DNA of 8,492 nt from an uncultured Bacteroidales bacterium (GTDB lineage: Bacteria; Bacteroidota; Bacteroidia; Bacteroidales; P3), in assembly GCA_947176325.1 (NCBI GenBank), contig CAMWQD010000044.1, forward strand, positions 1-8,492, given 5' to 3'. The translations under genes were made by a program, and so were the position numbers. This document shows, piece after piece, positions 1 to 7,200 of this stretch. How positions within the stretch are numbered: the first letter of the stretch is position 1; the number at the start of each line of letters is the position of its first letter. The notes under the pieces were generated by a model. It was not told the DNA's origin, did not search any database, and saw only the letters and a list, made by a program, of their open reading frames with translations.

Positions 1-1
1 G

Positions 2-75
2 TGGCCCCACTTGGGCTCGAACCAAGGACCAAATGATTATGAGTCACCTACTCTAACCGACTGAGCTATGGGGCC
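2..75 (-). tRNA. tRNA with CAT anticodon, probably tRNA-Ile2 (lysidine-modified, reads AUA) rather than elongator tRNA-Met
   Basis: Read on the minus strand, the sequence folds into a complete cloverleaf. The 7-bp acceptor stem starts GGCCCCA and pairs fully. The D stem is GCTC/GAGT and the anticodon stem GGTGA/TCATT, with loop CTCATAA giving anticodon CAT. The T arm is CTTGG-TTCGAGC-CCAAG and the discriminator is A. CCA is not seen: the base after A73 is C, but the window ends there. It is not the initiator, because 1-72 is a G-C pair and the anticodon stem lacks three G-C pairs. The acceptor stem (C4-G69, C5-G68) and the anticodon arm resemble the E. coli tRNA-Ile2 as I remember it more than its elongator tRNA-Met, whose acceptor begins GGCTACG. 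I therefore favour Ile2, which TilS would modify at C34; this identity is inference (about 0.7), the tRNA call itself is near certain. Confidence 0.95.
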
Positions 76-87
76 TCTCTTCTCTGC

Positions 88-120
88 TATGAAAAAGTGG
101 GGGCAAATTTATACATTTGC
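88..120 (+). promoter_or_regulatory. Probable Bacteroidota-type promoter for the mltF-like gene
   Basis: Bases 112-119 read TACATTTG, a full match to TAnnTTTG, followed by C. Twenty bases upstream is TATG (88-91), an imperfect fit to the -33 TTTG element, so the -33 side is weak. The predicted start near 126 gives a leader of about 23 nt before the ATG at 149. This supports that start over the ATG at 68, which lies inside the tRNA and upstream of the promoter. Confidence 0.5.
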
Positions 121-135
121 TTTAGAATATCCAAG
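103..135 (-). promoter_or_regulatory. Probable Bacteroidota-type promoter for the tRNA
   Basis: On the minus strand, bases 111 to 103 read TAAATTTGC, a full match to the Bacteroidota -7 consensus TAnnTTTG. A TTG lies at 134-132 with a 20-nt spacer, as expected for the -33 element. Transcription would begin near base 97, leaving a leader of about 20 nt before the mature tRNA 5' end. The box directly abuts the plus-strand box of the divergent gene. Confidence 0.6.
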
Positions 136-148
136 AATTACGCTTTTT

Positions 149-1642
149 ATGAGAAACACAAGCGTATTCCGTTTCGGGGTGTTGGCGGTGGGCGTGATGT
201 TGGTGCTGGGGGCTTGCCGCAGGAGCGACGGGACGCCGCCCGATGCCGTGCAGGCGCATCTTCGGCACGGGGTGCTGTATGCCGCGCTGGAACCCGACGA
301 AACGGATTATTTTCTGTATAAAGGCTATCCCTTGGGCTTTCATCTGGAATTGTTGCAGATGTTCTGCCGCGAACAGGGGTGCCGTCTGGTGGTGAAGGAC
401 GGGGGAAGTCTGCGCGAACAGATGCGTATGCTCGGGGCGGGAGAAATAGACATCCTTGCCTCCAACCTCAACGTGAGCGCGTCGCGGGAAGACAAACTGC
501 ATTTCGTGCATCCTTTCTATACGTCGCGTCAGGTGTTGGTGCAGCTCAAGAAAGAATACCTGCACGACAGCCTGCTTTTTGTGGATTCGCTCGCGCAGCT
601 TTGCGGGCGGAAGGTGACGGTGCGCAGGAACAGCGTTTTTGAAGAACAGCTGCACGAAAAAAACCGCTTGGTGAGCGAGAAGACCGAGAACGAACTGCTC
701 AACGCGGTGGCCTTGGGGAAGATTCCCTACACGGTGGTGTCGGACAACAAGGCGCAGCGTTTCGCCCTCACCCACCCGCAGATAGACGCTGCGCTGGTGC
801 TCTCCGAGCCCCAACCCGTGGCCTGGGCGGTGGCGCGGGGGCAGGACAGCCTGGCAAGCCTGCTCAACAGATGGATTGATTCCCTGCGCGAAAGCGGCGC
901 ATTAGGCTATCTCTATCACAAATACTACGAACTGCCCCACCGCGCCACCGTGCGCAGCGTGGAGGCGGGTTTCCGCAAGGTGGATTCGGTGAACCTGAAG
1001 CGGAGGAAACACCATTTCGACCGCTTGGTGGAAGAAGGCTTGCTCGAAGCCGACGACAGCGCCTTCGTGCAGAAGAAACACCGCGCGGGCAAAGGCGAAA
1101 GGCATACGCGCCTACAGATTTCACCCTACGACAATTTATTTCGGAAATACGCGGGGCAAATAGACTGGGACTGGCATCTGCTCGCCTCGCTCGTCTATCA
1201 GGAATCGCAGTTTCAAAGTCATTTGGTGTCGAAGAAGGGGGCGGTGGGACTGATGCAGATGATGCCGGCCACCGCGCGGCGCTACAACATCACGGTGCGG
1301 TCGGGCGAGGAGGAACAGATAAGGACGGGGGTGCGTTATATCAAGTCTTTGTATGGGTTTTTCCCCGACAGCATAGCCGAGCCCGACCGCACCCGCTTTG
1401 TCTTGGCCTCGTATAACATAGGGCCCGGCCACGTGCTCGACGCGCGGCGGCTGGCCGGGAAATACGGCGCCGACCCCAACCTGTGGTATGGCAATGTGGA
1501 AAGCTGGCTCCTGCAACTATCCAAGCCCGAATACTACACCGATTCGGTGTGCCGCAACGGACGGGCCTACGGCAAGCAGACCGTGAAGTTTGTGAAGGAT
1601 ATAGAGGAACGCTACATTCACTACAAGAATTTGGTGCCCTGA
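149..1642 (+). CDS. mltF: MltF-like lytic murein transglycosylase, lipoprotein with solute-binding and SLT domains
   Basis: This 497-residue protein should cleave the MurNAc-GlcNAc bond of peptidoglycan to give 1,6-anhydro ends. The start at 149 opens a lipoprotein signal with lipobox LGAC and acylated Cys23. The same frame opens at 68, but that ATG lies in the tRNA and buries the signal peptide. Residues 41 to about 270 look like a family 3 periplasmic solute-binding domain, which in E. coli MltF is a regulatory muropeptide-binding module. Residues 325 to about 450 are the GH23 SLT domain, with catalytic Glu352 in the YQESQF motif, GLMQ at 367-370 and ASYN at 420-423. All key motifs are present and the length fits MltF. 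It is divergent from a tRNA and convergent with gcvT. Half of its 14 Ile codons are ATA, unlike gcvT. Family assignment is confident; orthology to MltF within the phylum is likely but not proven. Confidence 0.92.
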   Translation: MRNTSVFRFGVLAVGVMLVLGACRRSDGTPPDAVQAHLRHGVLYAALEPDETDYFLYKGYPLGFHLELLQMFCREQGCRLVVKDGGSLREQMRMLGAGEIDILASNLNVSASREDKLHFVHPFYTSRQVLVQLKKEYLHDSLLFVDSLAQLCGRKVTVRRNSVFEEQLHEKNRLVSEKTENELLNAVALGKIPYTVVSDNKAQRFALTHPQIDAALVLSEPQPVAWAVARGQDSLASLLNRWIDSLRESGALGYLYHKYYELPHRATVRSVEAGFRKVDSVNLKRRKHHFDRLVEEGLLEADDSAFVQKKHRAGKGERHTRLQISPYDNLFRKYAGQIDWDWHLLASLVYQESQFQSHLVSKKGAVGLMQMMPATARRYNITVRSGEEEQIRTGVRYIKSLYGFFPDSIAEPDRTRFVLASYNIGPGHVLDARRLAGKYGADPNLWYGNVESWLLQLSKPEYYTDSVCRNGRAYGKQTVKFVKDIEERYIHYKNLVP

Positions 1643-1658
1643 CGGGCGGTGTAGGCAT

Positions 1659-1689
1659 AAAAAAAGGCCGCCCGAGGGCGGCCTTTTTT
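1659..1689. terminator. Bidirectional intrinsic terminator between the convergent mltF-like and gcvT genes
   Basis: An almost perfect inverted repeat lies between the two stop codons. Its GC stem is GGCCGCCC (1666-1673) and GGGCGGCC (1676-1683). Seven A (1659-1665) lie on the left and six T (1684-1689) on the right. Each strand therefore gives a GC hairpin followed by a U run. It lies 16 nt past the mltF-like stop (1642) and 17 nt past the gcvT stop (1707). Confidence 0.9.
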
Positions 1690-1706
1690 CTTATCACAGA
1701 TACGGA

Positions 1707-2810
1707 TTATCCTTTGTAGAAAGGCATCTTCACCACAACAGCCTTGAGCTTGCGGCCTCTCACGTCGATGAAAATCTCGCTTCCCGTCTTGCTGAAAGCG
1801 GTCTTTACATAGGCCGTGCCGATGGCCTTGCCCAACGAAGGCGACTGCGAGCCGCTGCATACGTGGCCGATGACATTGCCTTCGGCATCGCAAACCGGAT
1901 ATTCGGCGCGGGCGATACCGCGGTCTACCATTTCGAAGCCCACCAACTTGCGCTGCACGCCTTCGGCCTTGAGTTTCTCCATTTTGTCGCGGTCGATGAA
2001 ATCGTTGCCGGGCACCATCTTGGTGATCCAGCCCAAACCGGCTTCGATAGGCGACGTCTCGTCGTTGATTTCGTGTCCGTAGAGGCAGAAGCCCATTTCG
2101 AGGCGCAAAGTGTCACGACAGCCCAAACCGCAGGGCATGATGCCGAATTCCTTGCCCGCTTCGAACACCGCGTCCCAAATCTTCTTGCCGGCGGCGTTGG
2201 GGAAATAAATCTCGCAACCGCCCGCACCCGTATAGCCGGTGGTGGAGAGAATCACATCGGGCACACCCGCAAAGGTGAGACGCTTGAAGGTGTAGTACAC
2301 CATGTCTTCGATGGGGGTGTCGGTGAGTTTCTGCATGGCCTTGAGCGCCAAAGGCCCCTGCACGGCCAACTGCGAAATATCGTCGGAGGCGTTGTAGAGT
2401 TCGGTGCCTATCTGCATGCCCATTTCTTCGGCGTGCTGTTTATACCAGGCCCAGTCTTTGTCTATATTGGCGGCGTTGGGCACTACCATATAGCTTTCGG
2501 CGTTTTCGCGATATACGAGCATATCGTCCACGATGCCGCCCTTGCCGTTGGGCACGGTGGTATACTGCACCTTGCCGTCGGTGAGGGCCGCCACGTCGTT
2601 GGTGGTGAGGCGTTGCAGAAGCGCGAAGGCCTTGGGGCCCTTGATGTAGAACTCACCCATGTGCGATACGTCGAACACGCCCACTTTGTTGCGGACATTG
2701 TTGTGTTCGATGAGAATGCCTTGATACTGCACGGGCATGTTGTAGCCGGCGAACGGCTCCATTTTGGCACCCAACGCGATATGCGTATCGGTGAATACGG
2801 TTGTCTTCAT
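1707..2810 (-). CDS. gcvT: Aminomethyltransferase, T-protein of the glycine cleavage system
   Basis: GcvT takes the aminomethyl group from lipoylated H-protein, passes its methylene to tetrahydrofolate and releases ammonia; it is cytosolic. The 367 residues match the family's usual length of about 360-375. The folate-binding GCV_T domain covers residues 6 to about 265 and the C-terminal barrel about 285-360. Visible family motifs include GGIVDD (91-96), whose Asp pair contains the catalytic Asp, TGYTG with Glu200 in the pterin-binding area, LRLE with the LYGHEI stretch (235-248), and SPSLGKAIG (323-331). The gene looks intact. It lies 17 nt behind the bactofilin gene and probably shares its transcript, since no TAnnTTTG box is seen in the A/T-rich gap. 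No gcvH, gcvP or lpd is in the window, and no glycine riboswitch is seen upstream. Any functional tie to the bactofilin or T9SS genes is unlikely. Confidence 0.96.
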   Translation of the reverse strand: MKTTVFTDTHIALGAKMEPFAGYNMPVQYQGILIEHNNVRNKVGVFDVSHMGEFYIKGPKAFALLQRLTTNDVAALTDGKVQYTTVPNGKGGIVDDMLVYRENAESYMVVPNAANIDKDWAWYKQHAEEMGMQIGTELYNASDDISQLAVQGPLALKAMQKLTDTPIEDMVYYTFKRLTFAGVPDVILSTTGYTGAGGCEIYFPNAAGKKIWDAVFEAGKEFGIMPCGLGCRDTLRLEMGFCLYGHEINDETSPIEAGLGWITKMVPGNDFIDRDKMEKLKAEGVQRKLVGFEMVDRGIARAEYPVCDAEGNVIGHVCSGSQSPSLGKAIGTAYVKTAFSKTGSEIFIDVRGRKLKAVVVKMPFYKG

Positions 2811-2827
2811 AATATTAATATGATTTT

Positions 2828-3190
2828 TTATTTTTCGATGGTACGGTCACCCGGCATGGCGCACTGGCCGGCGAAGAAAGCGCCCTGCTCGATGCCCAGT
2901 TTCTGCACCTGCACGGAGCCTTCCACATGAGAAGTCTTCTTGAGCATCAAAAGGCCCGACACGGTCATCTTGCCCACTTTCACATGGCCCTCGATTTCGG
3001 CCGAAGCGCATTGTATGTCGCCCGTCACATGGCCGCTCTCCCCTATCACCAATTTGCCGCCGAGCGTGAGGTTGCCCGTGAATTCGCCGTCTATACGCAG
3101 GTTTCCGTTGGTCTGCAAATCGCCTTTCACGACGGTGCCGCGCGCCAACATATTGTAGGACTGCAAAGCTTCGTTCTCTTCTTTTGCCAT
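2828..3190 (-). CDS. Bactofilin family polymer-forming cytoskeletal protein
   Basis: This is a 120-residue small bactofilin (DUF583 family). Bactofilins form a right-handed beta-helix that polymerises without nucleotide into filaments or membrane-associated sheets, and in several bacteria they position cell-wall enzymes. The core, about residues 16-108, shows the expected short beta-strand repeats with regular glycines: GTVVKGDL, GNLRIDGEFTGNL, GKLVIGESGHVTGDI, AEIEGHVKVG, SHVEGSVQV. Short unstructured ends flank it (MAKEENEALQSYN and the PGDRTIEK tail), as in the family. There is no signal peptide or membrane segment, so it is cytoplasmic. No M23 (LytM) peptidase, a common bactofilin neighbour, is encoded beside it. 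It sits between the porP-like gene (53-nt gap with a likely promoter) and gcvT (17-nt gap). The ATG at 3190 is the only good start. Confidence 0.93.
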   Translation of the reverse strand: MAKEENEALQSYNMLARGTVVKGDLQTNGNLRIDGEFTGNLTLGGKLVIGESGHVTGDIQCASAEIEGHVKVGKMTVSGLLMLKKTSHVEGSVQVQKLGIEQGAFFAGQCAMPGDRTIEK

Positions 3191-3211
3191 AATCTTGTTT
3201 TTTCTATGTTT

Positions 3212-3223
3212 CGGGTCTCCCCG
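3212..3223 (-). other. Small GNRA-tetraloop hairpin in the bactofilin leader
   Basis: On the minus strand the bases read CGGG-GAGA-CCCG: a 4-bp GC stem closed by a GAGA (GNRA type) tetraloop. It lies just after the predicted start site near 3225, so it would sit at the very 5' end of the bactofilin/gcvT mRNA. No U run follows, so it is not a convincing terminator for the porP-like gene. Confidence 0.3.
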
Positions 3224-3230
3224 CTTCCTG

Positions 3231-3259
3231 CAAAGGTAATGTTTTACTCAAAAAACAAA
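3231..3259 (-). promoter_or_regulatory. Probable Bacteroidota-type promoter for the bactofilin and gcvT genes
   Basis: On the minus strand, bases 3238 to 3231 read TACCTTTG followed by C, a full match to TAnnTTTG. A TTTG at 3259-3256 could be the -33 element, but its 17-nt spacer is slightly short of the usual 19-21. The predicted start near 3225 leaves a leader of about 35 nt before the bactofilin ATG. The -33 part overlaps the last codons of the porP-like gene. Confidence 0.5.
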
Positions 3260-4188
3260 GGTGTCTCGCTGGTTTCGGCCGGTTTGCGCGTGGTTTCGAA
3301 GCGCAGCGACAGATATACTTCGTGCGAGCCGCTGTGATATTTGCGCAAGCCGCCCATGCCGAAATCGTAGGAATAGCCCAGCGAAAAGGTCTTGCCGAGC
3401 TTGATGCCCGCCGTCACGAAGGCCGCGTCGCTGTAACGGTAGCCGCCTCCCACCCAGAACAAATCCAGAATGCGGAAATTGAGCGCGCCTTCCACCTTGA
3501 GGGTTTCGTTGGCATAGAACGCGCAGACATAGGGATCCATGCCGAATTTGGGGGAAATGTTGCCCGTATACTGGATATAGCCGTAGTAGCCTTCCTTGGG
3601 CGCGTAGTAGTCTTTCTTGCGGTCGTAGGCCCAGGCGGTGAGGTGCGTGGCGCTCAGACCCAGCTGAAAGTCGCGCAGGGTGAGGGTGATGCCGAAATCC
3701 ACATCGGGCTTCACGTCGTTGTTCTTCTCGTTGCGCAGAACGGGGTCGCTGCCGTCCACCACCACGGGGTTGCGCATGAGGTTCTTGTAGATGAGCCCCG
3801 CGCTGACACCGAAGGAGAGGTAGTTCATCCTGCCCAAGTGCACGTGGTAGGAATAGGCCAATTTGGCGTTGAGGGTGAAGACGTTGCCGAAGCCTTCGCC
3901 CATCACCGAACCCGCAATGCCCGACTTGGCATAGGGGAGATAGCCGGAAGCGTTGAGCATCACCGCTTTGGGTGCGTCTTCAAAACCCACCCACTGCATA
4001 CGCCCGAACAAGGAGATATCGAACAACGGTTTCTGCATCACCGCCGCCGGATTGAAATTCACCTTGTTCTGCATCTGCTGCGAAAACAGTGTGGCTGTGG
4101 TCTGCGCATACACCGTCCCGACCGTCATCACAACGCCCGCGCAAACGATTTTTGCCGCAAACCTCCGTATTTTCATCTTTATTTCCAT
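3244..4188 (-). CDS. PorP/SprF family type IX secretion outer-membrane protein
   Basis: A 314-residue protein of the PorP/SprF family, predicted to be an outer-membrane beta-barrel. A signal peptide is visible (basic KIRR, hydrophobic core, VYA then Gln29). After it comes the family's typical opening, SQQMQNKVNFNPAA (36-49), a variant of the usual SQ-x-M-x-N-x-NPA pattern. The rest alternates aromatic and glycine-rich amphipathic strands, ending with SLGYSYDFG and VYLSLRF, as in a barrel. PorP is a core T9SS component in Porphyromonas, while SprF in Flavobacterium is needed to deliver the type B cargo SprB. Since it follows a type B cargo gene and an OmpA-family gene by only 18 nt, it is probably a cargo-dedicated SprF-like paralogue rather than the core PorP. 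Met5 is an alternative start giving a neater signal peptide. Confidence 0.9.
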   Translation of the reverse strand: MEIKMKIRRFAAKIVCAGVVMTVGTVYAQTTATLFSQQMQNKVNFNPAAVMQKPLFDISLFGRMQWVGFEDAPKAVMLNASGYLPYAKSGIAGSVMGEGFGNVFTLNAKLAYSYHVHLGRMNYLSFGVSAGLIYKNLMRNPVVVDGSDPVLRNEKNNDVKPDVDFGITLTLRDFQLGLSATHLTAWAYDRKKDYYAPKEGYYGYIQYTGNISPKFGMDPYVCAFYANETLKVEGALNFRILDLFWVGGGYRYSDAAFVTAGIKLGKTFSLGYSYDFGMGGLRKYHSGSHEVYLSLRFETTRKPAETSETPLFFE

Positions 4189-4206
4189 TTTCTTTCTTCT
4201 CCGCTC

Positions 4207-7200
4207 TTACTTGCCTCCGTTGTTGTGCCTGAGAATGACAAGCGCTTCCGAAACGGTGATGCGCTGGCCCTTGTAGAAGGCCGATATGTAGCATTCGCGT
4301 TTCTGATTGAGCAGTTTGACCACTAAGGCGCGCGCATCCTCGATATGCTTGAAGATGCCGCCCGTATTGTATTTATAAAAACCGTCCTTGTCCATGTAGT
4401 AGGTGATGTTCAAGTCGGGATTGTTGGCCACCACGTCGCCGTAGTAGGAAAGCGGATTTTCCAGAGGCGTCCGGAACGCGCCCAACTGCACCATGAACGA
4501 AACCTCGTTGTTGTTGAGCGGGTTCACTTCGGGCGCGGGATAGGTGGCGTCGCCTTTCTTGACGTTCTGGGCCTGCGAATTGATGAGATTGATGACCGCA
4601 CGGCGGTTGAGGCGGTGTTCCTCGTCGGTGCGGGCACCCTTGATGAGAGGATTGCTCTTGCCGAGCGAGCGTCCTACAACACGGCTCATGTCGAGGCCTT
4701 TCTTCTCCACATAGCTCTTGACGCTTTGCAGACGGCGGTCGGTGAGCGCCTTGTTGTATTCTTCCGAGCCGCGCTCGTCGGCGTTGGTCTCGATTTGGAA
4801 ATACATCTGCGGATTCTTGATGGCCACGATGATGAGGCGGTCGAGTTCGCGCGGGGCGTCCTTAATCAAGCCCGATTCATCGAAATCGAAATAGAGGTTG
4901 TTGATGTATTGCTCGTCGTTGAGCTCGGCAAGCTTGGGTACACATTCAAACAGAATGTAGTCGCGCGCCACCACCTTGCGCAACACATCGCCTTTCTGCA
5001 CACCGGTGGGAAGCTTGGCCTTGCCGTCGGTGCTCACATCCTGCACCATAATCGAATAGGCCGAGTTGGGCGCCAAATCGACGTAGGTGGTCTTTCCCTG
5101 CGTGTTGACCAACGAAATCAAAGCCTTGTCGTCGGTAGACTTCACAAAGAATTCCTCACCCACCTGCTTGCGCCATACGTCTTTCTCGCCGCAGACCTCG
5201 CATTTTACATCGGGGGGCACCACGGTAAGCTTGGTGCGCCGCAAGGGATCGCTCATACGGGCCTGATAGTCGGTCACCGAGCGGGCGTTGACGGTGGGGA
5301 TATAGCGTTTGGTGGTGTCGAGAGCCTTGATGATGTCGCGGGGAGAGGGCAAATCCTTTTTCACCTCGGGTTTCTTGGCGAGAGTGGAATCGGGCTTGGG
5401 CTTCGGTTTGGGAGCCGGTTTGGGTTTGGGCGCGGGTTTGGGCTTGGGCGCCTTTTTCGGGGCGGGAAGTTTCTTCTTCTCCACCTCGAAGTCCTGACGG
5501 TGCGTGATGAGCACGGGCAGCATCAGGTCGCTGCGCTCGAGCGAAAGATGCACCTTGCTTTCCTTATATCCCTCGACGTAGGCCGTGAAGTCGTATTCTC
5601 CCGGTTCGAGGTAGGGAATGAAATAACGCCCGTCGCTGTCGGGGCTCACCGATTCGAAAAACCCGCTCTCGGAATTGTTCACCATCACGTAGTAGTTGTG
5701 GAGTTTGATGAGCTCGGCGGGCGTGGTGTCTTTGGGCACAACAGTGGCCACCGATGCTACACGGGCGGGGGCCCGCAGGCTGTCGGCGGCAAGGGCCTTG
5801 GCGCTGTCGACCACGGCGGCGGTGAGGGCACTGTCGGCGGCCAAAGTCATGACGCTGTCGGAGAGAACGGACAATGCACTGTCGGCGATAGCGGTCAACG
5901 TGCTGTCGGCATCAAAAGAAATGCTGTCGGACACCTCCTCGGGTTCGGGCTCAGGATTAGGATCCTTCTCGATCAACGTTGTCGTATCGGCAAACACATA
6001 GCCCTCCACCGCATATTTGAGACCGAATTTGTCGATATGGTAGATGTTGTCGGTCTTTCCCCAACGGGTGTGGCGGTTGGAGGCCAGGATGATGAATCCG
6101 TGCTGGGGGTCGGGCAACACCGCGCCGTCGTCGTAGGAAGAGTTGATGGGGCGCGGGAAGATGTCTACCGAGCGCACCTGATCGGGATGCTGCGGGTCTA
6201 CCGTGGCCAGATACATATCCATGCCGCCGTTGCCCACATGACCGTCGGAGGAGAATACGAACATACTGTCGTTTATCCATTGCGGGAAGCTCTCGCGTCC
6301 GGCCGAATTCACCTCATCCGAAAGACGCACGGGCACACCCCAGTCGCCATTTACGGTAACAATCTGCTCGCCCTCGGGCTGTTTCTTTTTCTTGCTGGAG
6401 CGCGACGAAGTGGTGGTAGGAGCGGCAGCCGCCGTATTGCGTCCTTTTTTCTTCTTGGTGACGGGTTCGGGCTTGCGTTCCACCTTCTCCACATACCAGA
6501 TGTCGGTGCCCGTGGAGGGTGAAGCCGGGTCGCGGTATACGAACAACAGACGCTTGCCGTCTTTCGAAACCGAAGGATGCGCCACCTTGCCGAGAAAATC
6601 ATCGGCACCCTGCTTGTAGTTGAAGGTGAACAAGGTGCGGTTTACCCATTCGTCGCCGGCTTTCTGCACGGTGAAGATGCCCGTGGCCTTGCCGTTCACC
6701 CACGTGAAATAGCCCGTGTTGCCCACGGAGTCGTAGGAGAACGTTCCGATATTGCCGCGCAATCCCGCCACCTCGCCTTTTACGGGGGTGGGATCGGCCC
6801 AACTCTTGCGGACGGGGTCGTAGCGCGCCGAGAACAGACGCGAATAGCCTTGGCCCGTGCGGGGGTCGCTCAACACCTGCCCCTCCACGGGACGCGAAGA
6901 GGAGAAGTAAAGTTCACCCAATACCAAAGTGGGGCCGTATTCGCTGAAAGCGGTATTGATGGCCGTGTCCAGAATCACGTCTTCGGGCAAAAGGCCGAAC
7001 ATCTGCTGCGCATCCACGGCCTCCTGCATTTTCTCAAGACTTTCCTTGCGGGTGCGCAACATGGCCGATTCCACGCCTTGTCTCTCGAGTTCCTCGATTA
7101 CGATTTCCGCCTTGGCATAGTCGCCTATCGCAAAAAGCGCCTCCACATAGGCTTGCAGGAACGAAGCGCTCCGCTCGCCCTGCAACCAAATCTTGTTGTA

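Noticed and set aside
122..814. A 230-codon minus-strand open frame opposite the start of the mltF-like gene
   Set aside because: The plus-strand frame has a lipoprotein signal and a solute-binding domain; the antisense product has no recognisable feature and would run across the divergent promoters.
2812..2821. Perfect 10-bp palindrome ATATTAATAT just before the gcvT start
   Set aside because: All A/T and short; expected by chance in an A/T-rich intergenic gap.
2811..2827. Possible glycine riboswitch ahead of gcvT
   Set aside because: Only 17 nt separate gcvT from the bactofilin stop, too little for an aptamer, and no conserved core is seen.
1863..2930. A 355-codon plus-strand open frame opposite gcvT
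   Set aside because: Register-aligned shadow of gcvT, which matches its family along its whole length.
3191..3243. Possible intrinsic terminator after the porP-like gene
   Set aside because: The only hairpin has a 4-bp stem and is followed by A-rich sequence on the transcribed strand, not a U run.
3322..4326. A 334-codon plus-strand open frame opposite the porP-like gene
   Set aside because: Register-aligned shadow of a gene that has clear family motifs and a signal peptide on the minus strand.
5389..5472. G/T-rich repeated blocks as a possible G-quadruplex or non-coding repeat
   Set aside because: They are fully explained by Lys/Pro/Ala codons in an open frame; kept as a protein linker repeat instead.
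4345..6522. A 725-codon open frame on the plus strand, antisense to the PorE-like gene
   Set aside because: It is in exact codon register with the real gene, so its stops would need TTA, CTA or TCA codons on the sense strand, which are rare here. The translation has His/Val/Gly-rich shadow composition and no recognisable domain.
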